Source of the DNA: Candidatus Melainabacteria bacterium
Lineage (GTDB): Bacteria; Cyanobacteriota; Vampirovibrionia; Obscuribacterales; Obscuribacteraceae
Direction: 5' to 3'
NCBI GenBank assembly: GCA_003963305.1
Contig: RXJR01000011.1
Span: forward strand, 17,152 to 81,151
DNA length: 64,000 nt
Made by a program: the position numbers and the translations under genes. Of the stretch, positions 19,803 to 27,392 are shown piece after piece (the first letter of the stretch is position 1; each line of letters begins with the position of its first letter). A model generated the notes under the pieces. It was not told where the DNA came from, made no database searches, and saw nothing but the letters and a program-made list of their open reading frames with translations.

Positions 19803-20660
19803 ATGGCGCACAGAACGAAACGGCTACAAAGGATAAGTTCGCTTACCGCAGCCGCATTTTTCGCTCTCGCTGCTATCGCTTCATCCGTCCAGGCCCAAAC
19901 AGAACCGGCTCAGAAACCCATTATCGGCATAAACCTGGACCTTGAAGGTGCAGAGCACAGAGAAAGCAAGATTTCAGTTCTCTACTACGAAGCAATCAAG
20001 AAAGCGGGCGGCATTCCGGTTTTGATTCCACCCATAGCGGGTGCTGACTTGCGGGAAATTGTTCCGAAGCTGGACGGCATCATGATGATTGGTGGTGCCG
20101 ACTATCCGCCTTCCCTGTACAAAAAAGAGACGGAAGAAAAAACCAGCATCATGGAGAAAGAGCGCTCCGACTTCGATGTCGAACTGACTAAAACTGCGCT
20201 GGCGACACCGGACTTGCCGATTTTAGGCATCTGCGCGGGCTGCCAGGTCTTGAACATTCAGCCGGGTGGCTCACTGACGCAGGACATTCCCACACATCAT
20301 CCCGAGTCAACAGTGATGCACGCCAGCCGCGACGGTTGGAAGAAGGGCTTTAACAAGCACACAGTCACGTTCGAAGCTGACAGCAAACTGGGGAGAATCT
20401 ACAAGGCACCGCTATCGGTACCAACATCGCACCACCAGTGCGTCGACAAGGTAGCTGCCGGATTCAAAATCGTTGGTCGTTCAGCCGACGGTTTACCTGA
20501 AGCAATAGAAAAGACAGGCTCAAAGTTCGTAGTCGGTGTACAGTTCCACCCCGAGCGAGATTATGAGGCTAACAAAGCGCTCTTCGCCGAGTTGATCAAA
20601 TACGCTAGCGAGCGCCACAAAAACCGGGAAAAACTGGCTCAGGACGGCAGCACGCACTAA
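19803..20660 (+). CDS. Exported class I glutamine amidotransferase-like (peptidase C26) protein
   Basis: A 285-residue protein. An N-terminal signal peptide (hydrophobic stretch to about residue 31, cut after VQA) precedes a gamma-glutamyl hydrolase/PuuD-like domain. The nucleophile Cys144 sits in GICAGCQ, and His is present in VQFHPE near residue 249 followed by Glu, completing the triad pattern. SHHQ near 215 is also typical of the family. Family members hydrolyse gamma-glutamyl bonds in the cytoplasm (PuuD) or in lysosomes. An exported form suggests cleavage of gamma-glutamyl peptides outside the membrane. The ATG follows GGGAGG. Confidence 0.85.
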   Translation: MAHRTKRLQRISSLTAAAFFALAAIASSVQAQTEPAQKPIIGINLDLEGAEHRESKISVLYYEAIKKAGGIPVLIPPIAGADLREIVPKLDGIMMIGGADYPPSLYKKETEEKTSIMEKERSDFDVELTKTALATPDLPILGICAGCQVLNIQPGGSLTQDIPTHHPESTVMHASRDGWKKGFNKHTVTFEADSKLGRIYKAPLSVPTSHHQCVDKVAAGFKIVGRSADGLPEAIEKTGSKFVVGVQFHPERDYEANKALFAELIKYASERHKNREKLAQDGSTH

Positions 20661-20782
20661 GTTGCGAAGATTCTGAATTATGTAGGTACGAGGGGTTTTT
20701 CCCGTAATTCGGCCGGATAATATGTTATAGACAAAACTAGGAGTCTGATGGCTCGAAACTGACACTGTGAGGGATCGCGGAA

Positions 20783-21106
20783 GTGCCGAACTGGTCAAAG
20801 GAAGACCACGAAAACGAAGAAGGCGTTATCACCGAGCGCAAGCAGAAGGTCGATAAGCCACCGATGTACAAAGTGCTTCTGCACAACGACGACTTCACAA
20901 CCCAGGAATTCGTTGTGCTCATTCTGCAATCGGTTTTTCATAAAAGTTTTCCAGATGCTTTCAAAATCATGATGGCCGTTCACAATGCTGGAATCGGCAT
21001 TGCCGGGGTATACACGCATGAGATAGCAGAAGCAAAGTGCAACAAAGTGATTGAAATGGCTCAATCGCAAGGATTTCCACTTCTTTGCACCGTTGAAGAA
21101 GAATAG
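20783..21106 (+). CDS. clpS: ATP-dependent Clp protease adaptor ClpS
   Basis: A 107-residue ClpS. It has the core motif YKVLLHNDDFTTQEFVV, where the Asn-Asp-Asp region contacts N-degron substrates. The helix VHNAGIGIAGVYTHEIAEAK and a final LLCTVEEE-like strand follow. ClpS binds proteins with bulky N-terminal residues and hands them to the Clp unfoldase encoded next. The start is GTG with GAGGGA upstream, and there is no ATG before the conserved core. clpA begins 52 bases downstream, so the pair is almost certainly one operon. Confidence 0.93.
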   Translation: MPNWSKEDHENEEGVITERKQKVDKPPMYKVLLHNDDFTTQEFVVLILQSVFHKSFPDAFKIMMAVHNAGIGIAGVYTHEIAEAKCNKVIEMAQSQGFPLLCTVEEE

Positions 21107-21158
21107 TGCCGGGTAGAACAGAATAAGACAAGCGCGAAGCATAAAAGAAGAAGAAAAT

Positions 21159-23522
21159 ATGATCACAAAGGAATTACAAGACACGCTCAATCTGGCTTTG
21201 CAGGAAGCGGTAGCTCGCAGACACGAATACCTGACACTGGAGCACTTGCTTTTCGCGCTGCTCAGTGAGAAGACGTCCAGCCAGGTGATACGCAATTGCG
21301 GCGGAAACATCGACGAGTTGCGAAAAGAGCTGGATCAGTTCTTGAGAGAAAGCATGGAGCGCATGGGCGACTCATTCAGACAGAACCCCGAACCGAGCGC
21401 GGCGTTCGAACGCGTGCTCTCCCGCGCTGCTATGCAGGCTGAATCTTCGGCCCAAAACACCATAGATGGTGGCAACGTGCTGGCGGCAATGTTTCAGGAG
21501 CGCCGTTCTCACGCCGTATATCTTCTCGAGAAACAAGGCATAACCAGACTGGACGTGCTCAACTACATCTCGCACGGCATCTCGAAAGTTGGCGGACGTG
21601 ACGAAGACGAAGAAGGAGCGAATGCCGGTGGTTTCGATGAAGACGACGACCGACGCTCAGTCAAAGATCCGCTCGCGGAATTCACTGTCAATCTGATTGA
21701 GCGCGCTAAAGACAATAAGATAGATACACTGATCGGTCGCGATGCCGAAATTCAACGCACAATTCAGGTTCTATGCCGCCGCCGCAAGAACAACCCCATC
21801 TACGTGGGCGATCCAGGCGTAGGCAAAACAGCTATCGCCGAAGGTCTGGCTTTGAAGATCTTCAAAGGTGAAGTACCGGAAGCTCTCAAGGGAGCAGAAG
21901 TCTTCGCCCTCGACATGGGCGCGCTGATTGCCGGAACCAAGTTTCGTGGACAGTTCGAACAGCGCATGAAAGCCGTGATTCGTGAATTGCAAAAACGCCC
22001 GGGCGTGATTCTATTTATCGACGAAATTCACACGATTGTCGGCGCAGGAGCCGTGTCAGGCGGGTCAATGGACGCCTCCAATATCCTCAAACCGGCGCTT
22101 GCCAGCGGCGAGTTACGCTGCATCGGCTCGACCACATATCCTGAATACAAGTCAGCATTCGAACGAGACAAGGCGCTCGCCCGCAGATTCCAGAAAATCG
22201 ATATTGGGGAGCCGACAACCGAAGAAACGATCAAGATTCTTCAGGGCTTGAAAAGCTATTACGAACAGCATCACGGCGTCACATACAGCGATGAAGCGAT
22301 CACCGCATCGGCTGAGCTAGCAGCCAAGCATATCAACGACAAGTTCCTCCCGGACAAAGCCATTGACGTCATCGACGAAGTCGGTGCCGCTGTCAAACTG
22401 ATGCCGGAATCGGAGCGCCCTTCCAGAGAAGTGACCACGCACGATGTGGAGCTGGTTGTAGCGCGCATGGCGAAGATTCCGCCCAAGTCAGTCTCGGGCT
22501 CGGACAAAGAACGCCTGCAGAACATGGAAGCAGAGCTCAAGTCAGTTCTGTTCGGGCAGGACCACGCGGTCGAGCAGATGGTGCGAGCGATCAAATTGTC
22601 TCGTTCAGGTCTGAGCAACCCTGGCAAGCCAATTGGTTCATTCCTGTTTTCTGGTCCGACCGGAGTTGGAAAAACCGAGCTGGCCAAGCAGCTAGCCAAG
22701 GTTCTCGGCATCAGCTTCTTGCGTTTCGACATGAGCGAATATATGGAGAAGCACACTGTCTCACGCTTGATTGGTGCACCTCCCGGCTACGTCGGATTCG
22801 ACCAGGGTGGATTGCTCACAGATGCCGTCGCCAAAACACCACATGCGGTGCTGGTGCTTGACGAAATCGAGAAAGCACATCCAGATCTGTTCAACATCTT
22901 GCTGCAGGTTATGGATCACGCCACCCTGACCGACAACAACGGGAAGAAAGCTGATTTCCGCAACATCATTCTGATCATGACGACAAACGCCGGCGCCCGA
23001 GAGATGAGTGCAGGCGACATCGGATTCGCCCTCTCGCCAAGTCTGGAACAGGAGTTGTTCAAGCCCTCGGCTAAAGTGGCAGATCCCACAGGCAAAGGCA
23101 AAAGCGCACTGGAGCGCACCTTCAGTCCCGAATTCCGCAATCGCCTCGACGCTTCGGTAGTGTTCCACCAACTCGGTCGGGCAGAAATTCTGCGAGTAGT
23201 CGACAAGTTCGCCGATGAAGTGCGCATACAGCTGGTCGATAAAAACGTAGACCTTAAGCTGACCGATGCTGCAAAACAGTGGTTCGCGGTCAAGGGATTC
23301 GACAAACTCTATGGCGCAAGACCGATGTCGAGAATCATCCAACAGAAGATTCGCGAACCGCTGGCAGAAGAATTGCTTTTCGGCAAATTGCAAAAAGGCG
23401 GCAGTGTCATCGTCAACGAAAAAGACGGCGAAATCGTGCTGGAAGTCAAATCATCCGACCCAGACGACCAGGAAGTGGTGGTCAAAGAAACCGGCGACCA
23501 GACTGCAAAAGTCGCAGAGTGA
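21159..23522 (+). CDS. clpA: ATP-dependent Clp protease ATP-binding subunit ClpA
   Basis: A 787-residue AAA+ unfoldase. The N-domain (residues 1-145) has two Clp repeats that dock ClpS. An acidic linker ([17 protein letters not shown]) follows. The first AAA+ module has Walker A GDPGVGKT at about 217-224, and the second has GPTGVGKT at about 499-506. There is no middle coiled-coil domain, which separates ClpA from ClpB and ClpC. An IGF tripeptide in GDIGFALS is the expected ClpP-docking loop. It unfolds substrates and feeds them to ClpP, which is not in this window. Confidence 0.94.
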   Translation: MITKELQDTLNLALQEAVARRHEYLTLEHLLFALLSEKTSSQVIRNCGGNIDELRKELDQFLRESMERMGDSFRQNPEPSAAFERVLSRAAMQAESSAQNTIDGGNVLAAMFQERRSHAVYLLEKQGITRLDVLNYISHGISKVGGRDEDEEGANAGGFDEDDDRRSVKDPLAEFTVNLIERAKDNKIDTLIGRDAEIQRTIQVLCRRRKNNPIYVGDPGVGKTAIAEGLALKIFKGEVPEALKGAEVFALDMGALIAGTKFRGQFEQRMKAVIRELQKRPGVILFIDEIHTIVGAGAVSGGSMDASNILKPALASGELRCIGSTTYPEYKSAFERDKALARRFQKIDIGEPTTEETIKILQGLKSYYEQHHGVTYSDEAITASAELAAKHINDKFLPDKAIDVIDEVGAAVKLMPESERPSREVTTHDVELVVARMAKIPPKSVSGSDKERLQNMEAELKSVLFGQDHAVEQMVRAIKLSRSGLSNPGKPIGSFLFSGPTGVGKTELAKQLAKVLGISFLRFDMSEYMEKHTVSRLIGAPPGYVGFDQGGLLTDAVAKTPHAVLVLDEIEKAHPDLFNILLQVMDHATLTDNNGKKADFRNIILIMTTNAGAREMSAGDIGFALSPSLEQELFKPSAKVADPTGKGKSALERTFSPEFRNRLDASVVFHQLGRAEILRVVDKFADEVRIQLVDKNVDLKLTDAAKQWFAVKGFDKLYGARPMSRIIQQKIREPLAEELLFGKLQKGGSVIVNEKDGEIVLEVKSSDPDDQEVVVKETGDQTAKVAE

Positions 23523-23551
23523 CCCCACTTCATTTAGGCGGCTGACTTCAA

Positions 23552-24274
23552 CTAGGCGATTGCCCATTCCAGACCGTCGGGAAGCATCCGCGACGTGTAT
23601 TCGATGTGCACGATGCGTCGGTGCCCTTCGTCCCGTGCTGTGGATGACCGATGCACAAGCAGCGGACGCATCAAAAGAACATCGCCGCTGCGCGCAGCAC
23701 ATACCTGATAGGACCCTTTGGCGTCCATATCGTCAATTCTCTTCTTCGAAAGAACGCCAGTATAGTGCGAACTTGGAATCACTTCCAAAGCGCCATCTTG
23801 AGGCTGGCAGTCATCCAAATGTATGCGCACCGTCAGCATACGCGAAAGATATTCGACGGGCGGTTGCACATGTAAAATGCCATTCTTTACCGACCAGGCT
23901 GAGAAGCCAGGTGCATCCACACGCTTCTTGACGCCGATATGCAAATCTTGATGCCAGTTCAGATACCAGGCAGCATCCGGGTCATTATCCAGCAATACAG
24001 CTCGAACCGGAAAGGCGGTTGGTCCGAGAATTTCTTTGACCATATTGAGGATGGTGGCGGACTCGGCGATCTGGCAAACTTCGGGAACTTCCTTAAGCAG
24101 GTGCCGCATGGCAAACACGCCGGCTCCGCGCTTCCGCACAGTTGCACTGACTTTCGCATGCTCGATGGCAGCGAGAATCTGATCGACCTGTGAGGCGTTA
24201 AGAACGCCTTTTCTCAATGAATAACCTTCGTCAGTGAAAGTCTTAGTCATATCTATGAGGCATTCTTGTGACAT
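23552..24274 (-). CDS. Phytanoyl-CoA dioxygenase family protein
   Basis: A 240-residue Fe(II)/2-oxoglutarate-dependent dioxygenase of the PhyH type. The iron ligands are visible as the His-x-Asp in NWHQDLHIG and the distal His in LLVHRSS. The Arg about 10 residues later (GHRRIVHIEY) is placed to bind 2-oxoglutarate. These enzymes hydroxylate diverse small molecules, so the substrate cannot be named. It is convergent with clpA (29-base gap) and not part of that operon. The first ATG has GGGGA upstream; a second ATG 8 codons later has none. Confidence 0.85.
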   Translation of the reverse strand: MSQECLIDMTKTFTDEGYSLRKGVLNASQVDQILAAIEHAKVSATVRKRGAGVFAMRHLLKEVPEVCQIAESATILNMVKEILGPTAFPVRAVLLDNDPDAAWYLNWHQDLHIGVKKRVDAPGFSAWSVKNGILHVQPPVEYLSRMLTVRIHLDDCQPQDGALEVIPSSHYTGVLSKKRIDDMDAKGSYQVCAARSGDVLLMRPLLVHRSSTARDEGHRRIVHIEYTSRMLPDGLEWAIA

Positions 24275-24500
24275 GATTCCCCGCCAGTGCTAGGCATATA
24301 TCGAACATGGAGAGTAATTCTACACACATTCGCGAAAAAGTCATGGTTATTCCGCTCAAATTCACAATTGTCGCTAGAGGCGCCCGTGAACGTTTCCGAT
24401 GTCTGAACAAAATCAAATATCGGCAGTCTCCAAAACGCGCTCCTGGCGCGACCTTTTTACGACCAGAGCATGCTGCTAAACTGCCGACATTCCAGAACGG

Positions 24501-25466
24501 GTGAACTCAAGTATGTACCTTTTTAAATTGGCAAACGTTTTGCTGGCCGCGGCGACGGTTCAATCAGCACCTCTGACCGACGTAAAGCGCCTGTCTGATG
24601 AACCGGTTCTCACCCCGCGCCCCAAGTTCTTCGACGACATGGCTGCCTATAACCCTGCTGCCGTTAAGGTCGGCAAGAAAACGGTGCTTCTCTATCGAGG
24701 CCAAAACAAAGCCGGCACGTCACAAATAGGCTACGCAGAAAGCACCGACGGCATTCACTTCACCCGCAGCGCCAAACCAGTTCTTTCACCCGAAACCGCA
24801 TATGAAAAGGATGGAGGCATCGAAGACCCTCGCCTTGTCAAAATCGACGGCACCTACTACCTGACATATACAGGCTACAACAAAACGGATGCGCAATTGT
24901 GCCTCGCCACCTCTAAAGACCTGAAGAAGTGGGACCGGGTCGGAATTATCATGCCTGCAAATAAAGGCACGTGGAATACAAAGTGGACGAAGTCTGGTGC
25001 CATACTTACGACCAGAGTTAACGGCAAATATTGGATGTATTACCTTGGCACCGCAGACGGTGCCGACCAAATGGGACTGGCCTCATCAACCGATCTGAAA
25101 CACTGGCAAGACGCCACGAAAAAACCGGTATTGCCAAAGCGCCCCGGCATGTTCGACTCCAAGGTGGTCGAGCCCGGTCCGGCACCGCTATTAACGGATG
25201 AAGGCATTCTGCTTATCTACAACGGCGCTGACGACAAATTGGTCTATCGCACCGGCTGGGTTTTGTTCGATAGGAAAGATCCGACCAGAGTGCTGCGACG
25301 ATCAGACGAACCATTCTTTGTACCGGAAAAGAAGTGGGAAATCGAAGGGCAAGTGCCCAACGTGGTTTTCGTTGAAGGTCTGACACAAGAAGGCAGCAAG
25401 CTGAACTTGTATTACGGTGGCGGCGACACAAGCACCGGCGTTGTGCAGTGCGAACTCAAGAAATAG
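24501..25466 (+). CDS. Exported GH130-like beta-propeller protein
   Basis: A 321-residue protein with a short signal peptide (LFKLANVLLAAATVQSA). The five-bladed propeller of glycoside hydrolase family 130/DUF377 follows, with blade motifs YNPAAVKVGKKTVLLYRG, GGIEDPRLVKIDGTYYLTYTGY, KYWMYYLG, LLIYNGAD and LNLYYGGGDT. GH130 enzymes are mannoside phosphorylases, mostly cytoplasmic; exported members are less common and the substrate is unknown. The Asp in IEDPR matches the family's catalytic acid region. The start is GTG at 24501 or ATG at 24513; the ribosome site is weak for both. Confidence 0.82.
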   Translation: MNSSMYLFKLANVLLAAATVQSAPLTDVKRLSDEPVLTPRPKFFDDMAAYNPAAVKVGKKTVLLYRGQNKAGTSQIGYAESTDGIHFTRSAKPVLSPETAYEKDGGIEDPRLVKIDGTYYLTYTGYNKTDAQLCLATSKDLKKWDRVGIIMPANKGTWNTKWTKSGAILTTRVNGKYWMYYLGTADGADQMGLASSTDLKHWQDATKKPVLPKRPGMFDSKVVEPGPAPLLTDEGILLIYNGADDKLVYRTGWVLFDRKDPTRVLRRSDEPFFVPEKKWEIEGQVPNVVFVEGLTQEGSKLNLYYGGGDTSTGVVQCELKK

Positions 25467-25515
25467 ATCGTCTTTCAACGATATTGTCCGACTCGTTTAT
25501 GAACGGATGCGCAAT

Positions 25516-25548
25516 GCCACGCCCCGTGGCAATCCCACCCGGGTGGGA
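25516..25548. repeat. Two adjacent GC-rich palindromes
   Basis: GCCACG-ccc-CGTGGC (25516-25530) is followed two bases later by the perfect 16-base palindrome TCCCACCCGGGTGGGA (25533-25548). They lie 50 bases after the GH130-like stop and 55 bases before the next start, in otherwise AT-rich DNA. No T-run follows. They could be a boundary or processing structure. Confidence 0.7.
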
Positions 25549-25602
25549 GGTAAGGTATCCTAGCATTCAACCAATGCCATGGCCAGCCAACTTGGAGGAC
25601 CA

Positions 25603-26079
25603 ATGCTTAACACCAAAACCACCCGTCTTGTAAAAACCATTCTATTCTCTGGGCTTCTATGTTTCTTCCATAATTTCTCAGTTTTCCCTGAAACGAGTGC
25701 TCAAGCCAGAGTTAGCGAGAATAATGAGGTTTTCTTTGGACCCGCTTTGATTTCCAGTTGCAAGGAAATTATATTGCAACCAATAAACTCAAAAGAACCA
25801 ACTCGAAAGCTCAGCGAAGGTGACAAGTCGTTTAAGGAAGCAAAAGTGTGGCTTTCCAAAAACATTCTTACTGCTATAAATCATCATGAACGACTTTACA
25901 CTAAATTTGATGCAGACTATAGCCTACACTTATTTTCGGGCCGAACTAACGGAATGATGGGGCTATTGATGAGCATTCACCTTAGTCCCGAACTCCTCAA
26001 TCCTAATTATCCAGAAAAGATCGAGGAGTTGCGATTGCTAATGAATAGCAAAACGAATCCAAGGGACGGTCAAAAGTAA
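25603..26079 (+). CDS. Small secreted protein of unknown function
   Basis: A 158-residue protein with a signal peptide (basic start MLNTKTTRLVK, hydrophobic TILFSGLLCFFHNF, cut near SAQA). No domain is recognised. The ATG at 25603 follows GGAGG; an in-frame ATG 24 bases earlier lacks a ribosome site. Base composition is clearly AT-richer than the neighbours (one sampled 60-base row has 18 G/C), which suggests recent acquisition. Confidence 0.65.
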   Translation: MLNTKTTRLVKTILFSGLLCFFHNFSVFPETSAQARVSENNEVFFGPALISSCKEIILQPINSKEPTRKLSEGDKSFKEAKVWLSKNILTAINHHERLYTKFDADYSLHLFSGRTNGMMGLLMSIHLSPELLNPNYPEKIEELRLLMNSKTNPRDGQK

Positions 26080-26321
26080 AACGAGCAAGGCGAATTTGGT
26101 GACCTAATTTTCAAACGGCCTGGGATGTGAGCAGGAGCGTCGTACTGGTGCCTCTCCTTCTTGCACAAACGAATCAAACCAACCAATTCATCTAGCTTCT
26201 GGAGGCTGTATTGACTTGACCGAACCATAAAGATTCAGGAAGTGGACAGTGGTGTGCACTGGCAATTTCAGTTTTCGCTCCCTGAATCACAATCAAAGGT
26301 ATCAGACACTCGGACACAAGA

Positions 26322-26519
26322 ATGCCCATTCCAGAAGATTCTAAAATACAGACCTTTTTTCAAAAATTAGCCACAAACTGGAAGAGTCAATCTCTACCGG
26401 CAAAAGTTGGTTATTCACTGATCTTCTTCCCCATGCTTTTAACTGGTTTTGTTATTTTGTGGGTCACCTTTTGCACGACTTTGGTTTGGATCCAGGTCTA
26501 CGGGCCGAGATTGTGGTGA
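26322..26519 (+). CDS. Small single-span membrane protein
   Basis: A 65-residue protein with a polar N-terminal half and one long hydrophobic segment at about residues 29-57 (VGYSLIFFPMLLTGFVILWV), ending with a short basic tail. It has no family assignment and a weak ribosome site. It lies in the AT-rich patch; a 242-base gap before it shows nothing I can name. Confidence 0.5.
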   Translation: MPIPEDSKIQTFFQKLATNWKSQSLPAKVGYSLIFFPMLLTGFVILWVTFCTTLVWIQVYGPRLW

Positions 26520-26563
26520 AGAACGAAACATGAATCAGCTTATAGGACGTTGAGTAAGAACAC

Positions 26564-26998
26564 ATGGAAAAAAACCGCAAGCACAATCTACTTTCAGCAG
26601 CTTCTTGTTTGATCCTTGTTGGTCAGTCTATAACTGCATGTGGTCACATCGAAGCAAATGTGCCTGATGCTCAGGATTTCAGAACTTTTTTAGTTCGAGA
26701 TTTGAATTCCTACTTCGGGTCGAAATTACAGAAAAATGTGAACGTGGAATATGAACTGCTTCGAAACGGACCAACTCAAACTGGTATAGCTTGGCCAAAA
26801 TATTATGCTTGGGTGCGCGTCTATGAGGGTAGCAAGCTGATCGATCAAGGCGCTGTGAGACTCGCCGCAGTAAGAAAGACTGAATTTGGGATAACTGATT
26901 TCGTGAGCAAAACAGAGATTCGGAAAGACGCACAATCCGTTCAAAGAATATTCCCTGCGGCACTCAGTCCCGCTATTGTGGCAAAGGCCAACGAATGA
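26564..26998 (+). CDS. Putative lipoprotein of unknown function
   Basis: A 144-residue protein. The N-terminus has a basic start, a hydrophobic core and a lipobox ITAC with Cys26, so it is probably lipidated and anchored. The mature part has mixed alpha/beta character (YYAWVRVYEGSKLIDQGAVRLAAV) and no recognised family. It starts 45 bases after the small membrane protein, so the two may be co-transcribed. Confidence 0.6.
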   Translation: MEKNRKHNLLSAASCLILVGQSITACGHIEANVPDAQDFRTFLVRDLNSYFGSKLQKNVNVEYELLRNGPTQTGIAWPKYYAWVRVYEGSKLIDQGAVRLAAVRKTEFGITDFVSKTEIRKDAQSVQRIFPAALSPAIVAKANE

Positions 26999-27005
26999 AA
27001 CATAA

Positions 27006-27300
27006 CGAAAATTATCCGACCAGTCCATCCTCATCGAACTCGATGATTTTTTGAGGAAGCAGGCTCGTAAAGATGCTCCAGACCTCTTTCTAACATTTGT
27101 GCTAAGTTGCCGCGAGGAGCCTGGTGTTATTCTTGGTTATTACACCTTGAGTTCAACAAAACCCCAGGCGAACGATTTGCCGGACACGCTTGGCAAAAGA
27201 CTTGGTAAATACGGAGCAATTCCAGCCACGCTATTGGGACGCCTTGCGACGGCGACAAGCTATCAGCGAGATAAGTTAGACCGAAACTCCTTCAGCAAAA
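27006..27300 (+). pseudogene. Broken GNAT toxin (TacT-like) gene
   Basis: The reading frame from 27006 gives ELDDFLRKQARKDAPD, then VILGYYTLSS and IPATLLGRLAT-x-SYQ. These are the hallmark blocks of GNAT acetyltransferase toxins that acetylate aminoacyl-tRNA. The N-terminal block has no start codon before it (stop at 27003). After SYQ the acetyl-CoA loop expected as GxGxG(L/I)G is degraded to RDKLD, and the C-terminal helix is missing. The frame then runs into a terminator. No DUF1778-type antitoxin is beside it. I read it as a dead toxin fragment in an AT-rich patch. Confidence 0.7.
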
Positions 27301-27327
27301 GCGCTCCCGTAAGGAAGCGCTTTCGAC
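27297..27327. terminator. Hairpin terminator between convergent units
   Basis: An 8-bp stem, AAAGCGCT with AGCGCTTT, has a 10-base loop. Short T-runs follow on both strands (CGACTTTT on plus, TTGC on minus after TTT). It sits between the GNAT remnant and the 3' end of the minus-strand VIT gene and could serve both. Confidence 0.55.
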
Positions 27328-27392
27328 TTTTGCAGGTCCTGCTTTGGAGTTACAGAATGGAGGATAATTCTCCATTAAAAGTGATTGCCTCT

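Noticed and set aside
24307-24504. 65-residue plus-strand frame between the dioxygenase and GH130-like genes
   Set aside because: No ribosome site or family; probably the upstream region of the GH130-like gene.
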